This document shows, piece by piece, positions 7,859-18,200 of a stretch of DNA of 64,000 nt (the first letter of the stretch is position 1; each line of letters opens with the position of its first letter). The notes below the pieces were generated by a model. The model made no database searches and had not been told where the DNA came from. It saw only the letters and a list, made by a program, of their open reading frames with translations. This DNA is from Mycobacterium sp. JS623 (GTDB lineage: Bacteria; Actinomycetota; Actinomycetes; Mycobacteriales; Mycobacteriaceae), in assembly GCF_000328565.1 (NCBI RefSeq), contig NC_019959.1:1-64000 (forward strand), read 5' to 3'. Both the position numbers and the translations under genes were made by a program.

Positions 7859-8808
7859 GCCGCCGGCAGATCACCTGGGCCGCGACCAGCGTCCCCGAGG
7901 TGCGCCGGCAGTGGACCCGCGCCCTTGACCAGCTCGTCGAACGGTTCACCGAACAGGGCCTGACCCCGCCAGAGCACACCACCGACACCGCCGGGGTGCG
8001 CAAGCTCGCGCGCATGCAGTCCAAGCTGGCCGCCGAAATGCAGATCATGACCGCCGAGACCGACGCCCTGCGCCAGGCCGATCTGTACTGGGTGTCACGC
8101 GACATGGTCGATGTCGCCCTCGACGCCGCAACCTCGCTGCCGGAATGGTCACCGTCGATGTGCTGGCCCTCCCACAACGGACTCTTGTGCTGGGCCAAAC
8201 CCGCCGGCGTCGTGCCGTACGGCCCCAAACCCACTGCCACCACAGATGTTCCGTGGGATGCGGTGTGGTGGTGGCTCCGTCCCGACGGCCTGCTGCAACT
8301 CACCCCGGCCAGCCGATTCACCAAACACCCCGAGTTGATCGCGCCCTATGAAGTGAGCACCCCGCTGTGGTCCGCGCACACCATCGTCGTGAGACCCAAC
8401 GAGCCACGCCGCGAAGAGGTCAACGGCACCGAAGACGCGCACCCCTTCGTGTCCGTCGTCGGCGCGGCCTGGCTGCTCATGGGTCAACCCTCCGTCACCC
8501 AGACCCGCACGATCGCCGATAGCGCCAGCCCGCGCCCCGCCGGGCCCGGCCGCCCCGACCCCACCACCACGGCGCCGGCAGTCACCCTCGTCGACGTGCA
8601 CCGCCCCGTCCGCGCACCGCACGACAAGTCCGAACCCTCGACCGCAGAGCGGCAGTACAACCGCCGCTGGTGGGTCGGCGGCCACTGGCGCCAACAACCC
8701 TGCGGACCCGAACACAGCCAGCGCCGACCCACCTGGATCGCCCCGTACGTCAAAGGCCCACAAGACAAACCACTCTCCACCGAACGTGTCAACGTGTGGC
8801 GACGATGA
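7855..8808 (+). CDS. protein of unknown function with GHWRxQxxGP tail
   Basis: A 317-aa protein. Middle region is Trp rich (WSPSMCWPSHNGLLCW, DAVWWWLRPDG). The C-terminal segment RRWWVGGHWRQQPCGPEH, then RPTWIAPYVKGP, is a recurrent actinobacterial plasmid/phage tail; a related one (RRRGHWRRQHFGP) ends the 616-aa protein at 19567-21417. Stop overlaps the glycosylase start (ATGA). Function unknown; DNA binding by the basic tail is a guess. Confidence 0.6.
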   Translation: MSRRQITWAATSVPEVRRQWTRALDQLVERFTEQGLTPPEHTTDTAGVRKLARMQSKLAAEMQIMTAETDALRQADLYWVSRDMVDVALDAATSLPEWSPSMCWPSHNGLLCWAKPAGVVPYGPKPTATTDVPWDAVWWWLRPDGLLQLTPASRFTKHPELIAPYEVSTPLWSAHTIVVRPNEPRREEVNGTEDAHPFVSVVGAAWLLMGQPSVTQTRTIADSASPRPAGPGRPDPTTTAPAVTLVDVHRPVRAPHDKSEPSTAERQYNRRWWVGGHWRQQPCGPEHSQRRPTWIAPYVKGPQDKPLSTERVNVWRR

Positions 8809-9413
8809 CCGACACCCGAGCGCGCCGCATGCGAATCCTCGCCCGCCAGATCACCGGCTGCACCGCCTGCCCTGGAATGAACATCCCCGAAATCACCCAG
8901 GCCGCCCCCGGCTACGGATCACTCGACTCACCGGTGATGATCGTCGGCCAAAGCCTCTGCGGGCCGTGCATGGCCACCCAGATCCCATTCACCGGCGGCA
9001 GCGGCCGATTCCTCGACCGCGCCCTGGCCGCCGCCAACCTGACCAAGGACGCCGTGTTCACCACCAACGTGGTGCACTGCCACCCACCCAAGAACCGGCC
9101 GTCGCTGCCCCATGAGATCGACAACTGCCGCCCCTACCTGGCACGCGAAATCGACATCCTGACACCACGATTGATCATCACCCTGGGACGCGACGCCCGC
9201 GCCGCGCTCGAACAGCTGCACCCTACCGCGCCCGTGCTGCCGTGGCCGTTCACCCGGCCACGGGCCCCCGCAACCGATCCGATCCAGCTGCTATTTGCCC
9301 CGCACCCGTCGTGGATCGCCCGCCAGCCGCGCCCCGTCCAGGATGACTACGTCACGAGCCTCGCCAAGGCGCTGCGGTGGGCGGTCACGGGCACCAGGGC
9401 GGCGCCCTCCTGA
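8805..9413 (+). CDS. Fe-S uracil-DNA glycosylase (family 4/5 type)
   Basis: A 202-aa enzyme that removes uracil from DNA. Cys19-x2-Cys22, Cys92 and Cys108 fit the four [4Fe-4S] ligands of family 4/5 glycosylases. Other landmarks are VGQSLCGPC, PFTGGSGRFLD, TNVVHCHPP and FAPHPSW near residue 171. Start overlaps the previous stop. A copy of its last about 135 nt sits at 18675-18816, on the other side of the defence module, in the same orientation. Confidence 0.85.
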   Translation: MTDTRARRMRILARQITGCTACPGMNIPEITQAAPGYGSLDSPVMIVGQSLCGPCMATQIPFTGGSGRFLDRALAAANLTKDAVFTTNVVHCHPPKNRPSLPHEIDNCRPYLAREIDILTPRLIITLGRDARAALEQLHPTAPVLPWPFTRPRAPATDPIQLLFAPHPSWIARQPRPVQDDYVTSLAKALRWAVTGTRAAPS

Positions 9414-9436
9414 CCTCCGCGCCGACCGGGCCGCTG

Positions 9437-12400
9437 TCAGATCTCTTTGACCGTCGCCGAGATGCCGAGGTCGGTCAGTAGCGGCTGCAGCTGATCGATC
9501 ACCGACGCATCGACAACCAGCTGCAGCGTGCCCTGGAGGTAACTGATCTGTCGCTCGTCGAGCGCCATGTAGAACGCGCGAAACAGGGCCGCGAATCCGT
9601 CGGCGGCATCCGCGCCGGCCAGCAGGTTGCTGGTGAAGGAAAACGCGACCTGACGCTCGACCGCCGGCGCCGCGGACCCAGACTGGGCGCCGCTGCCTGC
9701 GGCGGCCGCAGCGGAGCCCGCCCCTGCCGAAGGCGCCGTCGACCCGCCACCAAACCCACCGCTGGCAGCAGCGGCCTGTGAGCCGCCTGTGGCCCCGGCT
9801 CCAGTGCCTTGTCCGCCGCTATCGGTGCCATCAGACTCGTCGCTGGCCGGCGGCGAGGGGGTGGCGATCCGCAATGCGGTGCTGGTGAGGTTCACCTGCC
9901 CAGGTGTAGTCACCTCGACGGCGGTGCCGGACGCGTCGACGATGCGCAACGACCCCTGCCCCACAGCGTCGTAGATGGCCTGCTGGAGGTCGCGGTCACT
10001 TTCGTAGAGCAGCGGCAGCCGCGGCGCACTGTAGAACGCGGCGCGGATGTCGGCCAGCGTCTTGCCGTAGTCCTGCTCACGCAGGTTGTGCAACAACGCC
10101 TGCGCACCGAACTGGCCGGCGTCAAAGACCTTGTCCCGGTCCGCGAGACCCTTCCACACGATGGTGCCGTTCAGCGCGGTGAGCGTATCGTCGTCGAACG
10201 TGAGCTGATCGAGGTAGCGCTCCCCGTCGGGGTCGGGCTGCGCGACGTACGCGACGTGCTGATAAGCCCGCTTCAACGCCTTCTCGAGTTGTTCCTTTGC
10301 GGCGGCGAGTTCCTTTGTGCCCGTTGCTTTCAATTCGTCATCGGCTTGCACCTCGGGTGCGGCCAACGCTTTGCTTCGAGCCAGGTATTCGGCTGCGACG
10401 CTCCGCGCAAGGCTGCGCCGCTGTGTGTTCACGACGGCGAACACCGCGCTGCTGGCCCACTGCACCGGCAGCTGATCAGGCCCCTGGCCCAGACCCATCG
10501 CAGCCTGTAACGCTTCCAAGGTTGCCGCTTCGGCTCCGTTGCGGAGACTGAACTGGGCAGGATCGAGCACGACGAGCCGGGTGGTGAATGCCGTGTCCAG
10601 CCCCGCCGTGGACAGCACCTGCGTCGGTGTGCGGGTGGCGTCGGCCGCGACGAACCGCAGTTCGCGGAACGGGCCGGTGGTGGCGAGGCGCTGAGCGAAC
10701 TCGACGAGCACGGCGTCACGCTCGGCTTCAGTGATCGTGCGCCGGATGTTGTTGACCAACATCCGATGCGTCAGCCGTGTGGACAGGAAGTAGCGCGCCG
10801 GCTTGTTATTGCCCTGCCCCGGAATGATGTCCAGCGCGCTGAGGCCGTGGTCGACGTCGACGAGTTCGGCGACCACGGCATCGGCGTCGGTAATCGTGTA
10901 CGCCGCATCGGGAATGCCGGTGGCGGCCTTTACTTCTGGAGCGCTCGCCCCGCGACCACGTCCCGGACGCAGCGTCCCGACGATGCTGGCCATGAAGATG
11001 AAGGTCGCCGCCCGCTCCGCGGCCCGCGGATTGGCCTCGCTCCACAGAAGGACCTCGCGCGTGAGGTCCTGCCGGCGCGCGGTGCCGCTGCTGCCGTCGT
11101 TGTTGACCACCTCGATCTCAGCCAGGCTGCGGTAGTTGGCGATCGTGCGCTCATCTTCGACGAGACCACTACCCAGGATCGCCTCACGCACAGCCGAATC
11201 CGACAGGGGGAAATCTCCGGGCCCGATGAGGGTCGGCACCCACTCGCCGGCCTTTCCCCGCTCCTGTTGCGCGTAGACCGTCGCGGCAAAGATCCGGATG
11301 GTGGAACGGACTCGCTGAAATCCGGTGACCTTGCTCCACTCGTCCTTGGCCAGCGCCATCAGCATCGGGTGGAATGGGTAGCAGGCGGCGACCTCGTCGG
11401 CCCAGCGGTCGCGCCACGTCGCGCCGATGGCGTCCCAGACGTTCTTGTTCCACCCCTTGTCGGCGAACACGGCCGAGTACTGCGCGGCGGTGGCGCTGAG
11501 TACCTCGGCGGCGGGTTCGGCGTCGAACAGGCGCCGGCGCAGAATATCGGCAAAGTCGGCGACTTCGGTGACCACAGCGGGAAAACCGTTGCGCTCCAGG
11601 AGACGATTGAGATCGTCGCGCCGTTCCTGGGCGGCTTTCGACAGCGCGGTCTGGTCGGCGTCGGAGGCGATCATGACCATGAGCATCGAGACGTTGGGGA
11701 CGTCGTTGACCACATCAAGTAAGGCCCGCAGAAACGCCATGTCCTGTGCTGCAAGATCTGGCTTGTTGGCACCGTCGAGGCCGTTGCCGATGTAGTCGAG
11801 CACTTCGTCGACGATGATCAGGACGGGCCGGTTCACCGCTCGGATCGCCTCGGCGATCTTGTGTTTGTCACTCCAAAATGGTTGGTAGCGCTCGAACAGT
11901 GCGTAATCCTTGGAGAACAGCCGCCACAGGAAACGCTCGTAGAGGTTGACCGCCGGGCCGTCGTACTCCTGCACCGAGGCGCCCGGCGTCATGTTGTCGC
12001 ACGGCAATACCACGACGTGCGGACCACGCAGATCCGTCGCTAGCGGCTGACCGATCTTGGCTTTCGCACGCGCGGCGACCTGCTTGCCCAGCTCGGTGCT
12101 GAACAGCGCTTCGGGATTGGCGGCCAGGTGGAACGCACCGATGCATGCGTGGGACTTACCGCCGCCCATGCCCTGGTCGAGACGGGTGACTGCTCGGGCC
12201 TTCAGGTAGTCGTCGCCGCCGCCGATGCGGATGGCGATTTCGGTGAGCAGATCCACCAGCCGCTCGGTGGGGTGGGTGATGTCGCCGTAGTAGGCGGCGT
12301 CGGCGTACAGCGGACGCGCCGCACCGGCGCCATGCACCGCGGCGAACAACGACATCTGCACGTCGTCGATCTGCCCGGATGCCGACAGGATCTCCTGCCG

Positions 12401-12442
12401 GATCTTCAGCGCCTTCCACCACGGCGTTACCGGGGTCGTCAT
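9437..12442 (-). CDS. DUF499 AAA+-like ATPase of anti-phage module
   Basis: A 1001-aa protein. P-loop GMGGGKS at 91-97 (Lys96) and Walker B LIIVDE at 208-213, as in DUF499/COG1483 ATPases that accompany DUF1156 methyltransferases in defence islands. A Gly/Ala/Ser-rich linker near residues 840-915 is followed by a C-terminal domain. Start 12442 was chosen from AGGAGG upstream; longer frames have no SD. Third gene of the module, 40 nt behind the methyltransferase. Probably couples ATP hydrolysis to DNA restriction or modification. Confidence 0.85.
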   Translation of the reverse strand: MTTPVTPWWKALKIRQEILSASGQIDDVQMSLFAAVHGAGAARPLYADAAYYGDITHPTERLVDLLTEIAIRIGGGDDYLKARAVTRLDQGMGGGKSHACIGAFHLAANPEALFSTELGKQVAARAKAKIGQPLATDLRGPHVVVLPCDNMTPGASVQEYDGPAVNLYERFLWRLFSKDYALFERYQPFWSDKHKIAEAIRAVNRPVLIIVDEVLDYIGNGLDGANKPDLAAQDMAFLRALLDVVNDVPNVSMLMVMIASDADQTALSKAAQERRDDLNRLLERNGFPAVVTEVADFADILRRRLFDAEPAAEVLSATAAQYSAVFADKGWNKNVWDAIGATWRDRWADEVAACYPFHPMLMALAKDEWSKVTGFQRVRSTIRIFAATVYAQQERGKAGEWVPTLIGPGDFPLSDSAVREAILGSGLVEDERTIANYRSLAEIEVVNNDGSSGTARRQDLTREVLLWSEANPRAAERAATFIFMASIVGTLRPGRGRGASAPEVKAATGIPDAAYTITDADAVVAELVDVDHGLSALDIIPGQGNNKPARYFLSTRLTHRMLVNNIRRTITEAERDAVLVEFAQRLATTGPFRELRFVAADATRTPTQVLSTAGLDTAFTTRLVVLDPAQFSLRNGAEAATLEALQAAMGLGQGPDQLPVQWASSAVFAVVNTQRRSLARSVAAEYLARSKALAAPEVQADDELKATGTKELAAAKEQLEKALKRAYQHVAYVAQPDPDGERYLDQLTFDDDTLTALNGTIVWKGLADRDKVFDAGQFGAQALLHNLREQDYGKTLADIRAAFYSAPRLPLLYESDRDLQQAIYDAVGQGSLRIVDASGTAVEVTTPGQVNLTSTALRIATPSPPASDESDGTDSGGQGTGAGATGGSQAAAASGGFGGGSTAPSAGAGSAAAAAGSGAQSGSAAPAVERQVAFSFTSNLLAGADAADGFAALFRAFYMALDERQISYLQGTLQLVVDASVIDQLQPLLTDLGISATVKEI

Positions 12443-12482
12443 GGTGGTCCTCCTGGGTGAGCGTTGACGAAGATGGTGGTCA

Positions 12483-15218
12483 TCACAAGAGCTTGAGCTG
12501 GTCGTCGGCGTCCTGGCGGCGCTGCGCCGCGGCGGTGCTGCTGGCCGTCGCGGCGCCGGCCGCGGTCCCGATGGCCGTGCGGGTACGCAGCATGCGTGTG
12601 AGCGCAACCGCGTCGGGGTCGTTGTCCGGTAGCCGGTCGGCCAAGAACTGGATGGCCGCCCACAGATGCACGTCGTCGGCGTCGCGGCCCGCCGCGGACA
12701 GCACCTGGCCCATCGCGTCGAGGCCCTCCTCCGAAACCCGCGCCAGTGCCAGGGCGACGTCGATCGCCGCCGAGTCGGCGTCGATCCTGGTCGTGAAGTG
12801 GGCCGCGTCGACGAACTGGACACCATTGCCCGAGTCTCGAATCAGGTCCCGGATCTGAGCGATCTCCAACGCCGACGCCAATGTCTGCCAACGCAGCTCC
12901 GACTTGGCCTGCACCTGGCGGCCGTAAAGCCGTACCCACCACAGGGCGAAGCGTGTGCGGGCGTCAAAACTGTCGAGCGGCTGATGATTGATCTCAACGG
13001 CCATCGCCTCCTGGACCGCGGCGCGGGCCAACGGCAGGAACGTGTGCATGTCGACCGGATTGCCGCGGGCGTCGAGAACCTCGCTGTAGCGGCCGACGAC
13101 CTCCATCGCAGGCCCAGCTGCGGCCATCAGCATGTCCGCCGGCGCCAGACCCCACCGTTCCCAGTCGGGATACCGCCGGCGGATCTCGGCCTTCAACTCG
13201 GCCTCGACGGCACCCTTGCGGCCTGCCGAGCGCCCCGCCGGGGCAGGTCGGCACGTCATCGTCAACGTGGTCACGATGTTGGTGAAGCCCACTTTGCCGC
13301 CGGGTTCGGTCTTGGCTGGCCACGCGCCGGTCAGCACCAATCCGGCATCTCGGATAGCGGTCAGCAACCGCTGCCACACCTCGGGTTCGCCGTGACCGAA
13401 CACGATCGTGACGATGCCGTCCTCGGCCACCACGCGCTGCGCCTCGGCGAACGCCTTCGTGATCAGCGTGTCGTAATGCTGGCGGTTGCGGTGATCGTTG
13501 TTGCTGGTGCCACCCTTCTTGACGATGATCTCTTCCTGCTTCTCCTGCACACCCAGTTCGTGTGCAGTGAAGGCGATTTCGGGCCACGACACGGCTAGCG
13601 CTCGCTTGATCCACACGTAGAACAGGTCGCTGGCGTCGCTGTAGTCGATCATCGCGTCATAGGGCGGGTCGGTGACGACCGCGGAGATGCTGCGATCACG
13701 GAACGGCAGGCTCACAGCCGACCCACGTCGCACATCGCAGGGGTGACCAGTCGAGGGCGGCATTGTCGCCTCCAACGCGCTCAACGTTCCGCCGGCCACC
13801 GAATCCCAACTGCCGGGCCCGTCGGCCAAGCCGACCTCGAAGTAGTCGAACGAGAAATTCAGGCTCGACTCGGTGGCGAACACGTCGTTGACCTTGTTCA
13901 GCTTCGGGTCCAGAGTGCAGCCGCGCGTGGCGCGACGGACCTTGCGCGCCATCGCGGCGGCGCAGTACCCCGTCAGCGCCCGCACGTATTCGTCGCTGTT
14001 GCCGTTGGTGACCAGCTCGCTGCCGATGTCACCGATCACCCGCGCCAAGGTCACGAACGACAGCGTCTGGCGGGCGTTCATCATCTCGCCGTAGGTGCGC
14101 GTGCCGTACACCGTGGCCTGCACAGTCCAGGTGTTGCCGTCGGGAATGCGCTCATCGGGCACCGCCGGCAGGAACGGACCGAACCGAGGCTGGTCGCCGA
14201 CGACCGCTGCGGCCGCGGCGATGGCCTCCAACTCCACGGGCTCCAGCGCCCGATAGGACTTGCCCACCTCGGCGTCTAGATCCGCTGCCAGCAGTGGCGC
14301 ATCGTTACCGCCGCCCTCGGCGAGGATCCGCATCTGCATATGCCGATCGTGGGCGTGACCACAGAACGGGCACACCGCCAACCGTCCGTTGCTGTCGTAT
14401 TTGCTGCGCCCCGGCGGCACCTGGCGGGTCGGGGGACGTTGCGGTTCGCCGTCATGCACGACGACCGACCAGGTACCCGACGCGGCATCGGCGTCGATGT
14501 AGTAAGCCTGCCCAGGATCCTGAAAGGTGGTCTTTGTCTTGCGGTTTCGGCGAGTGCTCGGTTGACGCAGATTGAGGCGACCGATCAGCGGGAACGGCCG
14601 CGAGCATTCCTGGCAGGGAATTGTGACCGCCCACAGGTAACCCCATGCCTGCCGACCGCCGACTTCGGGATAGAACCGAGCCAACGCCTCCTGATGTCGC
14701 ATCGAGACTTCACGGAACACGGCGTCGACGTCACCGACGAGGCGCGCCCGAGTGCCCAGCAAGGTCTGGTCGAACGGCAGCGAGGGCTCGTCCTCCCAGC
14801 TGCGGAACGGAAAATCGGTGAGCAGCCGCGACGCGAGCACCGCCACCGGGCTGTAGTCGATCGCATAGGCCGGTAGACCTAAGCGTGCCGTCTCCAGCGG
14901 CAGCATGCCGCGCCCGCTGAACGGATCCAGCGTCGACACCGGCGAGCTGTGGCTGGCCGAGATCCTCTTGTTGATCTCCTCGACCGCGGCGAAGCGCCCC
15001 GTCATCGCCTCGCGAACCAGCCGCTGCAAGTCCTGTTGCTCGGCAGGATCATCGGGCCACGGCAACAGCGAACAAATGGTCGCCGCCTTGGCCTGCGCCG
15101 TGGGCCGCTTCGCAAACCAGGTCATGATGCCGACTTCGGCGTTCCCACTGCCCCAACCGGATTGGCTATTCGCACTGACCTCGGCGCAAGGAAACCAACG
15201 TTCGATCATCCACGTCAT
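12483..15218 (-). CDS. DUF1156 adenine-specific DNA methyltransferase of anti-phage module
   Basis: A 911-aa protein. N-terminal DUF1156 (MIERWFPCAEVSANSQSGWG), SAM-binding motif I DPFSGRG at 98-104, two zinc-ribbon pairs (CQEC 202-205, CPFC 283-286) and catalytic DPPY at 517-520. This is the COG1743 type, an adenine methyltransferase with an inserted Zn ribbon. Its ATG overlaps the helicase stop (ATGA). In this module the methylation probably marks self DNA. The last about 100 residues are Ala rich. Confidence 0.88.
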   Translation of the reverse strand: MTWMIERWFPCAEVSANSQSGWGSGNAEVGIMTWFAKRPTAQAKAATICSLLPWPDDPAEQQDLQRLVREAMTGRFAAVEEINKRISASHSSPVSTLDPFSGRGMLPLETARLGLPAYAIDYSPVAVLASRLLTDFPFRSWEDEPSLPFDQTLLGTRARLVGDVDAVFREVSMRHQEALARFYPEVGGRQAWGYLWAVTIPCQECSRPFPLIGRLNLRQPSTRRNRKTKTTFQDPGQAYYIDADAASGTWSVVVHDGEPQRPPTRQVPPGRSKYDSNGRLAVCPFCGHAHDRHMQMRILAEGGGNDAPLLAADLDAEVGKSYRALEPVELEAIAAAAAVVGDQPRFGPFLPAVPDERIPDGNTWTVQATVYGTRTYGEMMNARQTLSFVTLARVIGDIGSELVTNGNSDEYVRALTGYCAAAMARKVRRATRGCTLDPKLNKVNDVFATESSLNFSFDYFEVGLADGPGSWDSVAGGTLSALEATMPPSTGHPCDVRRGSAVSLPFRDRSISAVVTDPPYDAMIDYSDASDLFYVWIKRALAVSWPEIAFTAHELGVQEKQEEIIVKKGGTSNNDHRNRQHYDTLITKAFAEAQRVVAEDGIVTIVFGHGEPEVWQRLLTAIRDAGLVLTGAWPAKTEPGGKVGFTNIVTTLTMTCRPAPAGRSAGRKGAVEAELKAEIRRRYPDWERWGLAPADMLMAAAGPAMEVVGRYSEVLDARGNPVDMHTFLPLARAAVQEAMAVEINHQPLDSFDARTRFALWWVRLYGRQVQAKSELRWQTLASALEIAQIRDLIRDSGNGVQFVDAAHFTTRIDADSAAIDVALALARVSEEGLDAMGQVLSAAGRDADDVHLWAAIQFLADRLPDNDPDAVALTRMLRTRTAIGTAAGAATASSTAAAQRRQDADDQLKLL

Positions 15219-18200
15219 AGGTTGCTTCCCGGCGCGTTCTTGAGGCTGCTACCGGGCACGCGGAAGATCGCATCCCCGGTCATGTCGGTAGAGAACAACG
15301 TGGCGGGATCCTCGTAGGCACCGAAGAAACGGCCCACCCCATCGGCGCACTGATCCACGACGTACAGCCAGTAGCTCCGACGGTGCTGGGTGGCGATGAG
15401 CACCTCGTTGCCGGTCATCCGGATGCCGTTGCTGGCCGCGCTGTCGAGCACTCCCTTGACTTCCACGTGTCGGATCTGGCTGTTGCGACGGGCTTCCAAG
15501 TCGTAACCACGGCCCTCGGTGTGTACGTCCTCGACCACCCAGCCGTCATCGACCAGCAGCTCACGGACGTGACTCATCGACACCATCTCGGCGTCGATCT
15601 CCGCCTGAGTGCCGGCATCGGCGGCCGCCACCACCCGGATCCGACCCACAAGCTTCGGCTCGGTCAACTGCACGTCGGTCAGACGTTCCAACTCCGCGAT
15701 CCGCGCCGCGGTCTGGACCTGAAACTGACGCCGAAGCGCCACACGAGTGTCGCGGTCCTCGATGCCCTCAGCCAGGTTCAACGGCAAGTTGTTCAGGTCG
15801 CGCCTGGCCTGACCGAACCAATCCGTGCGCACCTTGCGATGCTCGGTGACCGTGGTCTCGGCGACCGCCCGCGCCACCTCCAAGGCGCGCCCCTCCCGCG
15901 CGGGATGGGCCGCCGTACCCGGAACATCAGTGGGCACCAGATTGGCCAACGTCTCCCACCGCACCGCGCGAGCGCTGCCGCTGTCATCGACTTTGACCAA
16001 CGTCGCCCACACACTGGCCCGCTTGCCGTCGCTCTCGGTCATCGTCGCCTCGTAGGCGTACAGGTCATACGGCGTCAAGCTGCTGGGATCGGCGGCCGCA
16101 CCCGACTGATACAGATCCTCAGCCAAGGCGCGATCAGCCAAGTCGATCAGGTCGGTGAACGCCTCCTCACCCGGTCCAAGAGTCACCGTATCGCCGACGT
16201 CGATACTCTCCTCAGCCGCGCGCACGGCTTCCCCACTCGTGGCGATGTGCGCGTCCACGCCACCCCCCAGCGACGCCGGCAGCGCCTGCCCAGCCAACGA
16301 CAAGCGCCGGAACCCCGGCCCCGCGGCCGTCGGCGCGGACTGCAGCACCCCTGCCGCCGACAGCCGGTCCAGGTAGGCCTCGACGATGGCAGGGTTGATG
16401 CGCGCGAACAGGTCGCGCTGCAGCAAGGTCAACGCGGCCACCGCATCGACCTGGCTGGCCAGCCGGCGCTCGTTGTCGCGGACTTGGCGAGCCACACGCG
16501 TCAACTCCTGGGCCTGCACCGCGCGAGCCGCGTCGATCGCGGTCTGCTTCTTGGCCTCATCGTTGCCATAGAGGTCTGTCAGCCACCGGTCGTAGTCCAC
16601 GCCGGTGATCTCGGCGACTGCCGAAAGGCTGTCGAACATCTGCCCGTGCAGCTCGTTGGCCGCGGTGACGAAGTTATCGAGCAGCCGAAGCAACGTCTCA
16701 CCCTCGCGGGTGTCGGTGGCGACAAGGTTGTACAGATAAACCTCACGATGCTGACCCACCCGGTGGATGCGGCCCATCCGCTGTTCCAGACGCACCAGTG
16801 ACCACGGGATGTCGTAATTGACCAGCACATGCGCTGCCTGCAGGTCGATACCCTCGTTGCCCGCGTCGGTCGTGACGATGACCTGAAAGTCGCCCCGCAT
16901 GAAGGCTTTCCGGACTTCGTCGCGATCCGGTTTGCTCTGCCGGCCCGAATACATCTTCGCGGTATAACCCTCGGCGTTGAGTCGATCGGCGATCCACTGC
17001 GCTGAGTCGGCGTACTCGGTGAACACCACCGCCTGCTCACCGTTGCCCGGCAGGATCGAATGCTTGGCCAAACAGTCCTCGGTCAGGCGCCGCCACTTCG
17101 ACGGCAGCCACGCAGCATCGGCGAGAGTGGCGTCGATCCGGTCCACCAGTCCCTTGATCGCCGAGCGCTCCGCCCGCGTCGACGTCGACCCGGTGTGGAT
17201 GACCTTCGCCTCGTCGACCTCGTTCTCGTCGCCGTCACCGCTGCTCTCGGCGATCAGCGCCGCCTCGGCCTCGCTCATTTCCCCCATGTGGGCCGACCGC
17301 CGCCGCAACGTCTCGGCCAGCGCGTACAGACTCGATGCGGCCCGCTTGCCGTACACCATCCGCGCCAACGGCTGCGCGGTCTGCGGGAAAAATTGCTCCA
17401 CCATGTCGAGTGCGGCCTGGTAAAAGGCGTACTCGACCTGGGAAAGGGCCACGCTGTGGTTGTGCGCTGAACGCCCCTTGAACAGCCGCGTCTTGCCGTC
17501 GTAATCGACCAGGTCCTCTTTCATGCGGCGCAGGAAGTGGATCGGGCCGGGGCGCAACGCCGACAGTGCGACGTTCGGATCGCTACCCGGATCGGGATAG
17601 ATCGCGGGGTCGACCAAATGCAGCAGGTGCCTGAACAGCCACTCCTTCCCGCGATGCGGAGTGGCGGTCATCAGCAGGGCCCGCGGGGTGTTTTTCGCCA
17701 GCAGCCGACCCACCTGGTGAAACCCAGCCGCCGTCGGAGTCAGCCGGTGCGCCTCGTCGAACACCACCAGATCCCAGCCGGCCTTGTCCGGGCGCAGCGC
17801 GTCCTGAACGGCGGGGTTAACCGCAGCCAGTTCGAGCGAGACGACCCACAGGTCGTTGGAGTTCAGCGCATCCTCGCGCACCGTCGCCGAGGTAATCTGT
17901 CGCAGCCCCCCGCCGAGCAGACGGGAGAAGTCATCGACCCATTTCGAGGCCAGGTTGGCGGGGCACACAATCACGGCCCGCTTGACCAGTCCCAGGCGCT
18001 GCATCTCGCGCAGATACAGGCCGGCCATGATCGTCTTGCCGGTGCCAGGTTCATCGGCGAGCAGAAACCGCAGCTGTGGCTGCGGAAGCATCGCTCCGTA
18101 CACCGCGGTGGTCTGATGGGCGTACGGCTTGAGCGGCATCGACGCCATGGCACTGGACTCCGCATTGGTCGCGGCCGCATCCATCCACTGCGTCCACATC

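Noticed and set aside
9437..12826. 1129-aa version of the DUF499 gene
   Set aside because: The first 128 codons overlap the methyltransferase gene in a low-complexity Arg/Ser/Pro frame; AGGAGG before ATG 12442 marks the true start.
15383..16801. Plus-strand open frame of 472 aa
   Set aside because: Lies wholly antisense to the helicase gene; Arg/Gly/Gln-rich shadow typical of high-GC third-position bias, no motif and no SD.
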